Source of the DNA: Adiantum capillus-veneris
Taxonomy: Eukaryota; Streptophyta; Polypodiopsida; Polypodiales; Pteridaceae
Direction: 5' to 3'
NCBI GenBank assembly: GCA_014529385.2
Contig: CM043968.1
Span: 128,501,018 to 128,563,017, forward strand
Length of the DNA stretch: 62,000 nucleotides
The notes beneath the pieces were generated by a model, which searched no databases, was not told the origin of the DNA, and was given only the letters and a program-made list of their open reading frames with translations. Position numbers and translations under genes: made by a program. Positions 50,521 to 59,596 of this stretch are shown here, one piece after another. How positions within the stretch are numbered: the first letter of the stretch is position 1; each line of letters starts with the position of its first letter.

Positions 50521-51480
50521 ATGATAGTTAAGGAAATAGAGTTAGCAAACCCAGGAGAAGAGTCCAAACCTGTTTTCATTGCCCAAGATCTGAGAGAGAC
50601 TGAGGAGTGTGTACTTAAAGAACTTCTCAAGGAATTCAAGGATATATTTTCTTGGACATATCATGATATGAAAGGTGTTCCATCTTTCGTGGTGCAACAG
50701 ACAATCCCCATGAATAGCATGGCTAAACCAGTTCAGCAACGACCCTACCCAATGAATCCTAAATATACAAAGATTGTTCAAGAAGAGATTGAAAATCTTG
50801 TGAAATGCAGATTCATATACCCTATTGAGCACTCAGAATGGGTGTCTCCAATAGTGATTGTGCCACAAAAGAATGGGAAACTCAGAGTGTGCGTGGATCT
50901 CAAGAAGGTCAATGCTGCCACTAGGAGGGACCATTACCCCTTGACATATTCAGAACATGTGCTTGAAAGAGTTGCAGGGAAGGAAGCTTATAGATTTTTA
51001 GATGGGTACTTTGGCTACAATCATATTACAATTGTGCTAGAGGATCAAGCTAAAATAGCCTTTATAACCGAATTTGGAGTGTTTGCATTTTGTGTTATGG
51101 CTTTTGGCTTAACCAATGCCCCTGCTACCTTTCCAAGATCAATAAACACTGCTTTTAGAGAATATTTGAGGGAGTTTTGTGAAGCTTTCTTATATAACCT
51201 TTGTGTTTATTCCTCTTTGGAAGAACATCTATCATGCTTACAAAAAGTTTGAGAAGTGCAGATTGTATTGCATCTCCTTAAACCCTTCCAAATGCCAATT
51301 TTGGGTTAAACATGGAGTCATTTTAGGGCATATAGTGTCCAAAAATGGGATTTCCACAGATGAGAGCAAAATTAAAGCCATTCTGATTTTCCACCACATA
51401 CAAACTATAAAGGATTTCAAAGGTTCATGGGCCATGTTGGTTATTACCGACGGTTTATTTTAAACTTTTCCGAGATAGCT
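50521..51480 (+). pseudogene. gypsy2: reverse transcriptase
   Basis: An open frame of 243 codons covers most of RT: KELLKEFKDIFSWTYHDMKG, RPYPMNPKYTKIVQEEIENL, EWVSPIVIVPQKNGKLRVCV-D-L-K-K-V-N, FLDGYFGYNHI and VMAFGLTNAPATFPR. The catalytic YxDD box is replaced by L-Y-N-L (about 51189-51200), so both catalytic aspartates are lost. After a frameshift: ISLNPSKCQFWVKHGVILGH and IVSKNGISTDESKIKAI (about 51265-51390). Copying RNA to DNA is not possible with this copy although the frame is long. Sequence is clearly related to gypsy1 and gypsy3 RT but distinct. Confidence 0.93.
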
Positions 51481-51539
51481 CATCCTTTGTACAAGCTTCT
51501 TATTGAGTTCCACTAGACCACGGAGTGTGACCATGCTTA

Positions 51540-51900
51540 TGAGTCATTGAAAAAGATTTTGATAATCACTCTTATTCTTTGAGTGCCCGATTGGAATATA
51601 ATTTTCCATGTGCATATTGATGCATCAGACTTTGCTATTGGGTGTGTTCTAGCTCAACCGGGAGAACATAAATTGGACTATCCCATTAGCTTTGCAAGTC
51701 GTCAATTGAATGATGCCGAGAGAAACTACACCACTACAAAGCGAGAAGGTTTAGCTATGATTTATGCAGTAAAGAAATTCCGCTACAACCTTCTTGCCAA
51801 CAAGTTTGTTTTCTATGTAGATCATCAAGCCTTGTTGTATCTAGTAAATAAACCTTGTTCCACGGGAAGAATTATACGATGGTTGTTAATCTCCTTGAGT
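51540..51900 (+). pseudogene. gypsy2: RNase H
   Basis: DWNIIFHVHIDASDFAIGCV (about 51587-51646), ISFASRQLNDAERNYTTTKR-E-G-L-A-M-I-Y-A-V-K-K-F-R-Y-N-L-L and YVDHQALLYLVNKP show the D-E-D residues of Ty3-type RNase H in place. The open frame at 51583-52026 leaves the true frame after about 51870, where the reading shifts to the integrase frame. Confidence 0.9.
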
Positions 51901-52913
51901 TTGATTTTATCATTGTGGCGAGACCTGGTAAAATACATGTCATGGCGGATCATTTGTCTTGCATACCTAATGGTGAAGCCCCTACTAGAGTCGATGATGA
52001 ATTACTCAATACTTCCTTATTTCTAGTCGAGACCATGCCTGAATGGAGTGAGAAGATTGTGAACTTTCTAGTTAATGGTTTTCCACCCAAAGAGCTTCTA
52101 GCTCGAAATTTGTTAAAAGAATGTGAACCTTATTCTCTCATTGTAGGAACTCTCTACAGGCTAGGGAAGGATGATATTCTTAGATGTTGTGCCCGTGAGG
52201 ATGAGTATTTATACATACTGCAAGAAGCCCACATGGGTATAGCTAGAGGACATTTCTCGGGGGAACTAACAGCTAGAAAGGTGTTGCAATCAGGCTATTG
52301 GTGGCCTACCTTATTCAAGGATGCATCACTTTTTGCAAAAGGATGTGATGAATGCCAACGTTACAAGATCACACAACAAAAGGATAAGATACCATTACAT
52401 CCTATTAAAGTGACTAAAACATTTGAAAGATGGGGTTTGGACTTTGTAGGCCCAATTAGTCCGGCAGCTCGTAGCACTCAATCTCGATATATTATCGTTG
52501 TCACTGACTATGTGACAAAGTGGGCGAAAGCCAGAGCAACACGTAAGGTTGATGCAAGGTCAACTGCCAAGTTTCTCTTTGAGAATATTATTACAAGATT
52601 TGGTTATCCCTTTGAGATTGTGAGTGCCAATGGCACTCATTTTATAAATAGAGTGATAAAAGAACTCACTACCAACTTCATGATAGCTCACCATAAGTCC
52701 ACACCTTATTATCCACAAGCAAATGGCCAAGCTGGGAGTACCAACAAGACCTTAATCTCTATCTTGACGAAAACGGTGGAAGCTCATCGCACAGATTGGG
52801 ATTTGAAGCTAACTTCAGTCCTATGGGCTTATCGTACTTCCTATAAAGTGGTTATTAATTGTACATGGTATATGGCCAAGAAGCAGTTATCCATGGGAGT
52901 TTGTAATTCCTAG
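51855..52913 (+). CDS. gypsy2: integrase, catalytic residues altered
   Basis: An open frame of 352 codons. Connection: LLEFDFIIVARPGKIHVMAD. Zinc domain: EAHMGIARGHFSGELTARKV and KGCDECQRYK (H-H-C-C complete). Core: WGLDFVGPISPAARSTQSRY with the first Asp; the second block reads VSANGTHF where S-D-N-G is usual (Asp to Ala); the third reads NGQAGSTNK where N-G-Q-x-E-S-T-N-K is usual (Glu to Gly). Two of three catalytic acids are therefore gone. The frame ends at a stop at 52913, and the C-terminal part continues in another frame from about 52990. Neighbours in order are RNase H and the GPY/F module. It is a readable but dead enzyme and not a functional gene. Confidence 0.9.
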   Translation: MFHGKNYTMVVNLLEFDFIIVARPGKIHVMADHLSCIPNGEAPTRVDDELLNTSLFLVETMPEWSEKIVNFLVNGFPPKELLARNLLKECEPYSLIVGTLYRLGKDDILRCCAREDEYLYILQEAHMGIARGHFSGELTARKVLQSGYWWPTLFKDASLFAKGCDECQRYKITQQKDKIPLHPIKVTKTFERWGLDFVGPISPAARSTQSRYIIVVTDYVTKWAKARATRKVDARSTAKFLFENIITRFGYPFEIVSANGTHFINRVIKELTTNFMIAHHKSTPYYPQANGQAGSTNKTLISILTKTVEAHRTDWDLKLTSVLWAYRTSYKVVINCTWYMAKKQLSMGVCNS

Positions 52914-53410
52914 TCTGCGCATAGCTTCCCAAGAAGGTTGGGATGGTAACCCTTTAGTTGAGCGCTTATACATCCTTGAGAGGTTAGATGAAGAAAGGCA
53001 ATTGGATGTGAAAAACGCACTTGTGGAGAAAGATAGGAGGAAGAAATGGTTTGATGGTCATCTAAAGAAAAAAGATATCAATGTTGGTGATAAATTCCTT
53101 ATGTATGGAGTGCGTAACAAAAAGAAAAAGTTGAAATATGCAGGAAAAAGACCATATAGAGTATGTGAAATCACCCCACAAGGAACCATTCGCGTGGAGA
53201 CTCTAGATGGAGTTGAAACCATTGGATTCCTCAATGGGCATAAATTCAAAAGGTACTATGATTCTCTAACCCAGGAAGAGTTACAAGCCATCCATCAAAA
53301 GAGTTACAAGCCATCCATCGAAAGAAAGCAGCCAAAGAACAGGCGGAGCTTAAAAAGATCCAAGCAAGAGTTGAGGCTCAAGAAATAAAACAACGTCTTA
53401 GACGCCAATG
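52914..53410 (+). pseudogene. gypsy2: integrase C-terminal GPY/F module
   Basis: The frame 53002-53388 gives DRRKKWFDGHLKKKDINVGD, KYAGKRPYRVCEITPQGTIR and VETLDGVETIGFLNGHKFKR, matching the 'W-x-G-P-(Y/F)...G-x-x-x-L...L-D-G...N-G-x-x-L/F-K-x-Y' GPY/F module. A duplicated phrase (IHQKSYKPS around 53290-53320) starts the basic linker that leads to the post-integrase region. Confidence 0.82.
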
Positions 53411-55948
53411 AGAGGCTAATCTAGGAATCATGGAAGCGTTTTTTGAAGACACCAATGATGATTCATTGGAATCTGAGCCACCTCTATGATATCCAATTGA
53501 GCTAAATAGCCTCTATGGGAGAGAACTATATAACGCATTATTGGATACAGGAGCTCAACATAATTTGTTATCTTATGGGCTGTGGTGTCACTTAGGGAAG
53601 CCACCTCTATCTGAGAGTATTATCCAAGTCAAGGGTGTCAACAAGAGAAAAACTACGATTTTTGGAATCTGGCACACTTCTGTCAGTTATGACAGCTCAA
53701 GACTTTTTGGTCATGCCTGCTGGAACTATGGAGGGTAACATAAACCTAGGACGCACGTGGATGATAGCCACCAAATGCACTATTTATTGGGGAACTGGGG
53801 GTGTCACAATGCAGAAACCAACTATTAGCCCTACCACTCAAGCCATAGTCCTTGAGATATTGCCTCTTACCACTAGGTTGGTAACCTAACAGGACATAAA
53901 AGTGTCCTTTCAGGGTTTTGAAAAAAACCTCCAAAACCATAGTAGATCCACTCATTTTGTAAAATCCTTTCATGAGGTTATAGTTCAAGGCCTACTACAC
54001 ATGGAAAAAATAAGAACTTGTAAAATTTCTCATCTTTTGGTCACACCAAGCCTCCAAAGTTGATGGACCAGTACATTTTCATCAAAACAGTCATTTCGTA
54101 CGTTTTGTTGCATAAAAATAAGATTAGGGATTTTTGTAGGACTTGAGATAAATTCCCTAGTTAACTTCAATGGGTTGGTGATTTGAACATATGATTGATT
54201 CTCACTAACTATATTTTGTTTTGCCAAAAGAAATAGGTACAAAAAAGTTGAATTTTTACCATTGTACAAACCTATCATCAAAGTTTCTATAGCCACGCTC
54301 AATAAAAATAATATATGCATGTTTTCTTAGTTCCCTATTGTCCTTTAGGTTCATAAGGAGCCATGGAGCATGTCAAAAGAATAATACATCTCTTGCCAAG
54401 GGGAATCTTGGGGACAAAGATGAAGTGTTAAATACAGCAAACATGAAAAAACTGGGTTCAACATTATGAGTTGTAGAATCCCATAGAAACTATTCAATAT
54501 CTAGCCAAATTTGATCCTTATGACTAGATATGGTTACTACCTACAAAATGCATGTAGTTGTCATAAGAAACTTACAATATTGAAAAAGCTATACTTGATA
54601 TACTAGAATGTTTTGCTTTCTTCTATAATTAAAAAAATCAACCATCGTTGTCTACTATGCAAAATAGGGTATTAGGTGCCCCAAAACTCAAGGAATATTA
54701 GGTTTATGTTACAATATGCGACATAGAAAATCAAAACTGCATTTGGATATCATGAAAGCCACCAGAAAAATCATAGAAGAGCTCAAATTGGCTAAAAAAC
54801 AGGATTTCACAATTTTTGTAATTTGGTCATAACTTACAACTTTAACATTTATTTTTCCCTAGAAGCATCAGGACATGTTGAGGACTACTAAAGATAGTTA
54901 TCTAGCATTATAGACCTCACAAACATGAATTCTAGAGTGGTATAGTTGCAAAAGGTTGAAAAAAGCCAAAAACAGGACTCGTTTTTTCACACAGTTTAGA
55001 TTGTGAAATGTTGTGCAAGGACAAGGTTAAAGATGGAATTGATATTCCAAAAAAATGTCGAGTTTTTTTCAGCTCATGAGACAACTTTCTAGATAGATAG
55101 CACCTCAAAATCCATTTTGAAACTCTTGACATAATTCAAGGAAAATGGTCACTTAACAGGACATAAAAGTGTCCCAGGACATAAAAGTGTCCCATTACCA
55201 ACCTAGTGTTAAGGAAATAAAACCCAAAACACTGCATGTCCAAGAGATTGAACCATATGTCTCCATAGCCCAACTCTCTAGAGCTTCAACTGTTGTAGTT
55301 GAAATAAAGCTTGAGACACACAAGACCCATCATAATATAGCAGAGAAAACATACAAGTGGGTCCCTAAATCTTCTTTAGCGACCATATCTAGTGCGAAAA
55401 GATAGGAGGCTGATAAGAGACGTCCTACTTGCCCTAAGAAATGTAAAGAAACGTTGCATTGGATTCTTAAAAAACTATTGGAAGCCCAAGGCTACTATGA
55501 AGGAAATGATCAAATCTGGGTGCCAAAATGTAAATTGTGCTCTTACCTATCACCTGACCCATGTGAGCCCAATCCTGTAGCTCCAAAACAAATTGACGAT
55601 CGCGGAAAGGAAAAAATCACGGAATGCTACACACCCGCTCCAGAGCTAGTTTGGATACAGAAGAAAGAACGATTTGTTCCACCTAGCTCAGAAACAGGGA
55701 AGTCAAATGAAGCTTCTTGCTCTTCATGTAGTTCCTATACAGAAATAGAAGCTTCCACACAACCTCCACCTACCATTGTACATATCCATACAAACAAGGA
55801 AGAGTTTGCACCTCCCATTGTAATTTAACCACCTACAACAACGTTGCAAATAAAATCATGGGAGAGTACCTTACCACCCTTGCAACTAGATGAAACGCAT
55901 AGGGCGGTCAAAAACTATTGGTTAAAGCCTTCACCCTTAACAACTTGA
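53411..55948 (+). pseudogene. gypsy2: post-integrase ORF with second retropepsin-like domain
   Basis: Beyond the GPY/F module comes a K/Q/E linker, an acidic stretch (FFEDTNDDSLESEPPL), then LYNALLDTGAQHNLLSYGLW with a proper D-T-G (53544-53552). One frameshift later: MTAQDFLVMPAGTMEGNINL-G-R-T-W-M (53688-53763), the closing L-G-R-x-W box. A CACTA-like element interrupts at 53870-55208. Downstream the frame resumes (KTLHVQEIEPYVSIAQLSRA), then W-V-P-K at 55358 and 55517 and W-I-Q-K at 55652, low-complexity S/C/P-rich sequence, and NYWLKPS before a stop at about 55948. Without the insertion the region is about 400 codons. Gypsy1 shows the same order after its integrase. Possible roles (polyprotein cutting, structural protein) are guesses. 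Confidence 0.68.
53870..55208. mobile_element. CACTA-like non-autonomous DNA transposon, copy C
   Basis: The ends are inverted: CACTAGGTTGGTAA (53871-53884) and TTACCAACCTAGTG (55195-55208), a perfect 14-bp match. TTA occurs on both sides (53867-53869 and 55209-55211), the 3-bp duplication expected for CACTA (CMC/EnSpm) elements, with one extra C at the left end. Counting codons, removal of the element with one TTA leaves the gypsy2 frame open across the junction, which confirms the boundaries. Subterminal GGACATAAAAGTGTCC occurs once at the left (from 53891) and twice at the right. The 1.34 kb interior is AT-rich and has no transposase. Confidence 0.85.
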
Positions 55949-56000
55949 AACCATTGGTTTCAAAAAGTGACGACATCATTCCAAAAGGTATGATCTACTT

Positions 56001-56014
56001 AAGGAAGGGCGGAG
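56001..56014 (+). other. gypsy2 polypurine tract
   Basis: AAGGAAGGGCGGAG directly precedes TGTTTGCAAAC, the presumed start of the 3' LTR, about 50 bp after the last ORF stop. Confidence 0.65.
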
Positions 56015-56380
56015 TGTTTGCAAACATCCATCATTCACTTGCTTCCCTCTCAACCTTCCTCCCTGACCTCTCAATCTCCCAATCTTAGGGAATGTATATA
56101 TAAAGCCTTATACTCACAAAAAATAAAAATAAGAAACTAAAAGAGCAAGAGCCACCAGACAAAAATTTGGAAACCTACTAGTTCTATACATAACACAAAA
56201 TCATAAAAACACATTATGCAGAAGGACACGACCTTTTGACACGACCCTTGTAATATTTGCACTCTAACCATCATCTATCTGTGTGTACAGATATGGCTAG
56301 TACGCATGTGAATGGGATTTGGAAGGTACGCTAGCATGTGAGAGGAATTTTGAGGAATTAGAATGGTTGATATGTCTCTT
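56015..56380 (+). repeat. gypsy2 3' LTR, 5' part (end not defined)
   Basis: It begins TGTTTGCAAACATCC after the polypurine tract. TATATATAAAG at about 56094-56104 is a plausible LTR TATA box. No second copy is in the window, so the LTR's 3' boundary is unknown and the given end is arbitrary. Confidence 0.5.
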
Positions 56381-56640
56381 GACCACAACTGATCCATACT
56401 TAGTAGAGGACGTCACCCCGATTGCATAAGACTACCCTCTTGACCAAGATGATTATAGGCGTCTAGTGACCTTCTTAGTAAACATTGGTGCCTCTAATGA
56501 TGAAGACGATTTACATGATTACATGGATGGCACATATGGTCTCACGGATGATGACTTTTTTTTTCTCGACGACGAGGATAGGGGTTTAGCCTTAGGAATC
56601 CCCCCCAATTTTTACAATATCCTAATCCCTTGACTCCCTA
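56381..56640 (+). other. Acidic open reading stretch
   Basis: One plus-strand frame reads DQDDYRRLVTFLVNIGASND, then E-D-D-L-H-D-Y-M-D-G and DDDFFFLDDEDRGLALGIPP with one upstream stop. It looks protein-like and is strongly acidic but has no start or known domain. Confidence 0.3.
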
Positions 56641-57655
56641 GGAGGAGTGCAAATAATAAGGTTAGGGTTCCTTATGTTGTTTAATTGTTTTCAATAAGGG
56701 TTGGTACCTCTTTCCACTGATGTGCGTCCTAGACGTATTCTTTGTGTTTCCTAGTGTGTACAGGCATGTGTTGCTGTTGTTAGAATTTGGACCTTCATGG
56801 AATCTTTCTCTCGTTCACTCTTCAAATCAAGCACGCGTGATCATCAACACAAATAGGTGTTTCTTGTCCATTAGCATTGCCCCTTATCTTTTTTGCATGC
56901 ATGTTGGTCTGCTTTAATTGTGATTGGTAGCATAATATTCAGCGCATTTTCTTAGTATCAAACATTAAATTCAATGTAATTTTTTGTCATAATCACTTGT
57001 CTAAGTCTAAAAATCATGCAGTCTGACTAAGCTAGTTTGACCAAGCTAGGCGTTAAAGATCTTCTCTTAATACCATGGGGAATGCCTTCCTAATAATCAA
57101 TGGTTACTTAGGTTCTTAATCCAATTTAGGTAGCATTGTGTGCAATGTACTAGGGCTTCTTAGTGGGCTTAGTCCCTATTGACCTTTAGCTTAAGTATTA
57201 TAAAGGGAGTTTACTAATGTGATGATCCTAGGGAGGGTAACAGTGTTATATGACCCCCCAAAGTTACAAAATTAAAATGCTAAAAATGAACAAACCAAAA
57301 AAATCAAAGTGCCACAATGTAATATCTTAAGCGGGAAGAGAAATCTCAGCTTGATTTGGTACTTCGCTCACATGTATCGCCTATGGTACTAGAGCCTTAG
57401 AGGTTCCCAATGTGGGTGCTTTTCCTTGAAAATCAAAAACCCCAAGGCATACAAAATAAGTACACACATCAAAATTGAATCATTGTGAAAAGACTTTGGG
57501 CGGTCAAGAAAAGGAAATAATTCAAGCGATGATTTCATGAGCAATTCCTTTTATCGTATCTTAACTACAAGGTCTTCTAGGTATAGCCTCTAGTCAGCCC
57601 TCGGACATGAAATACTTGGCTCTCGCGATTAAACAACTTAATTGACCCAAGAAAA
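56641..57655. other. No gene recognised
   Basis: Mixed AT-rich sequence. TGGTACTAGAGCC at about 57384-57396 resembles the copia tRNA-Met primer site (11 of 13 positions), but there is no adjoining copia gag. Confidence 0.4.
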
Positions 57656-57897
57656 TTGAGAAGCTTGCCCATGGTATTAATAGTTGATCTCTAGTGCCTT
57701 TTGTTGTGCGCGTGTACTGAGTGTGTGCAAGAGAGGGGAAGGTGAGAATGGGGAAGGGAGTGATGCACAGATAGCCTGTGTTGGGTTAGTGGAGAAGAAA
57801 GAGAATAGTCAACCCTATCTCTTTTTCTCCTTATATTGATTAGGTGAAAGTATGAACAGGGGCAGTTTCCCACGGCCACCTGGCCTACACCCCAACA
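57656..57897 (-). repeat. copia3 3' LTR with TATA box (far end uncertain)
   Basis: On the minus strand TGTTGGGGTGTAGGCCAGG starts at 57897, just after the polypurine tract. ATATAAGG (57830-57837 on the plus strand as CCTTATAT) is a candidate TATA box. The lower boundary is a guess. Confidence 0.6.
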
Positions 57898-57910
57898 ACC
57901 TCCCACTTGA
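57898..57910 (-). other. copia3 polypurine tract
   Basis: Minus-strand TCAAGTGGGAGGT abuts the LTR start TGTTGG, the usual copia arrangement. Confidence 0.8.
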
Positions 57911-57980
57911 AGGTCACGGTGGCCAATAGTGACATTAGTATAGTTAGTCTATACAAAATTGATGAAGCATTGCCGAGGCT

Positions 57981-59233
57981 TCATCCTACACCCATAAGTT
58001 CTATACAATGTGTAAATCGCTCCGAGGCTAGGCTCTTTGTGAGAGCATCTGCGGGGTTGTCGTTAGTGTGAACCTTGACAAGCTCGATACGCTTGCCAAC
58101 CAATGCATCTCGTATGACATGGTATCTGACCTCTATGTGTTTCGACTTTGAGTGAAACACTGGATTCTTTGCCAAAGCAATGGCACTCTGACTATCACAA
58201 TGTAGTACTGGAACCTCGTGAATGCCCAAATCTCCCACTAGACGAGCCAACCATATGGCTTCCTTGTTGGCGTCAGACGCAGCAACATATTCTGCCTCAG
58301 TGGTAGATGAAGACATGCAATCTTGGAGACACGATCTCCAAGAGATAGCTGCTCCAGAAAACATGAACACATAGCCAGATGTGGATCTTCTACGATCCAC
58401 GCAACCCGCATAATCTGCATCCGTGTAACCTACAATAGATGCATCACTGTTTTCGAAGCGTAAACACTTGCTAGTTGTACCTTTCAAATATCTGAGGATT
58501 TTCTTCACTGCTTCCCAATGCTTCTTGGCAGGGTTTGCCATGTACCTACTAACCACTCCCACTGCATGTGCAATGTCTGGTCTTGTGGCTACCATAGCGT
58601 ACATCAAACTGTCAACTGCTGAAGAATATGGTACTTTCGCCATTTCCTCTTTCTCAGCCACTTTCTTGGGAGATTCTTCCTTGCTCAGTTTGGAGTATGC
58701 TTGCATTGGGGTACTCAATTGCTTCCCCCCCTGCATACTGAAACGTTGCAAGACTTTGTGAATGTACTTTTCTTGAGATAATTCAAGAATTCCACGTTGC
58801 GTGTCTCTCTTGATGTGCATACCAAGAAAGTGATTGGCATCTCCCAAATATTTCATGGAAAACTGAGTGCTTAGCATCTTTTTCAACTGATTGATCTCAT
58901 CAATTGATTTGCCTACGATAAGCATATCATCTACATACAAGATCAAGATGATTAAAGAACCATCGTTCAATCTTTTTGTGTATAAGCAGTGATCCTCTTG
59001 ACTTCTTATGTAACCCTGAGACTGCATGAATTTGTTGAATTTTTGATACAATTGCCTTGAACCTTGCTTGAGGCCATAGAGTTCCTTTTTAAGTCCACAA
59101 ACCAATTCTATCCTCGTTGGTTTTTGGGTTTCACATATGAATCCCTCTGGTTGGTTCATGTAGACATCTTCATCTAGATCCCCGTGAAGAAATGTTGTGT
59201 TCACATCCATTTGGACAAGTTCCATGTCCTGGA
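57981..59233 (-). pseudogene. copia3: RT and RNase H, cut by copia4
   Basis: An uninterrupted frame of 414 codons. It starts inside RT: DMELVQMDVNTTFLHGDLDE, then VYMNQPEGF, LKKELYGLKQGSRQLY, I-L-Y-V-D-D-M-L-I-V-G (catalytic YVDD intact), FSMKYLGDANHFLGMHIKRD. RNase H: VGYTDADYAGCVDRRRSTSG, SSSTTEAEYVAASDA, VLHCDSQSAIALAKNPVFHS, and the end NDNPADALTKSLASERF. The first part of RT plus integrase and gag are absent because copia4 is inserted at 59234; the missing 5' part should lie beyond the window's right edge, past copia4. RT catalytic residues are intact, so this copy was young when interrupted. Confidence 0.95.
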
Positions 59234-59555
59234 TGTAAAGAATGAGGATGCAAGAGAGCTACACAATACAAGCACAAAGCACACAGAGATGGAAAGCTTC
59301 TTCTTCTTCTTCACAGAAAAAAGAGTACAAAATGACTAAGTGCTAAAGCTAAAAAGTAGCACATATGTACATGCGGTCACTAAGTGTGAACTCGCTAGAA
59401 GCGTACTAGGCTGGCACTTTAAGTGTAGTCCAGCTGTAGAATCACTGGCAGAGATCCTCCGTGTTGGTCACCTAACGCGCCAATGAGTAAATTCCGTAAG
59501 CGGCCAAGACCCATAGTGGATGCCAGCTCAAGGTGTAGAGCTCGACATCTCAACA
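59234..59555 (-). repeat. copia4 3' LTR, 322 bp
   Basis: Minus-strand ends are TGTTGAGATGTCGAGC...CATTCTTTACA (TG...CA). The start adjoins the polypurine tract, and the end falls exactly where the copia3 RT frame resumes. Confidence 0.88.
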
Positions 59556-59570
59556 CTCCCCCTCGAGCTC
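59556..59570 (-). other. copia4 polypurine tract
   Basis: Minus-strand GAGCTCGAGGGGGAG directly precedes the LTR. Confidence 0.85.
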
Positions 59571-59596
59571 TGCATGTCGTAGACTCCAAGCATAGT

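Noticed and set aside
57384-57396. TGGTACTAGAGCC, a copia-like primer site on the plus strand
   Set aside because: No LTR end or gag adjoins it and copia3 runs on the other strand; 11 of 13 matches alone is weak.
58468-58761. Plus-strand ORF of 97 codons opposite copia3, and similar ones opposite copia4 (60563-61141, 61314-61739)
   Set aside because: They are antisense shadows of well-supported minus-strand copia frames.
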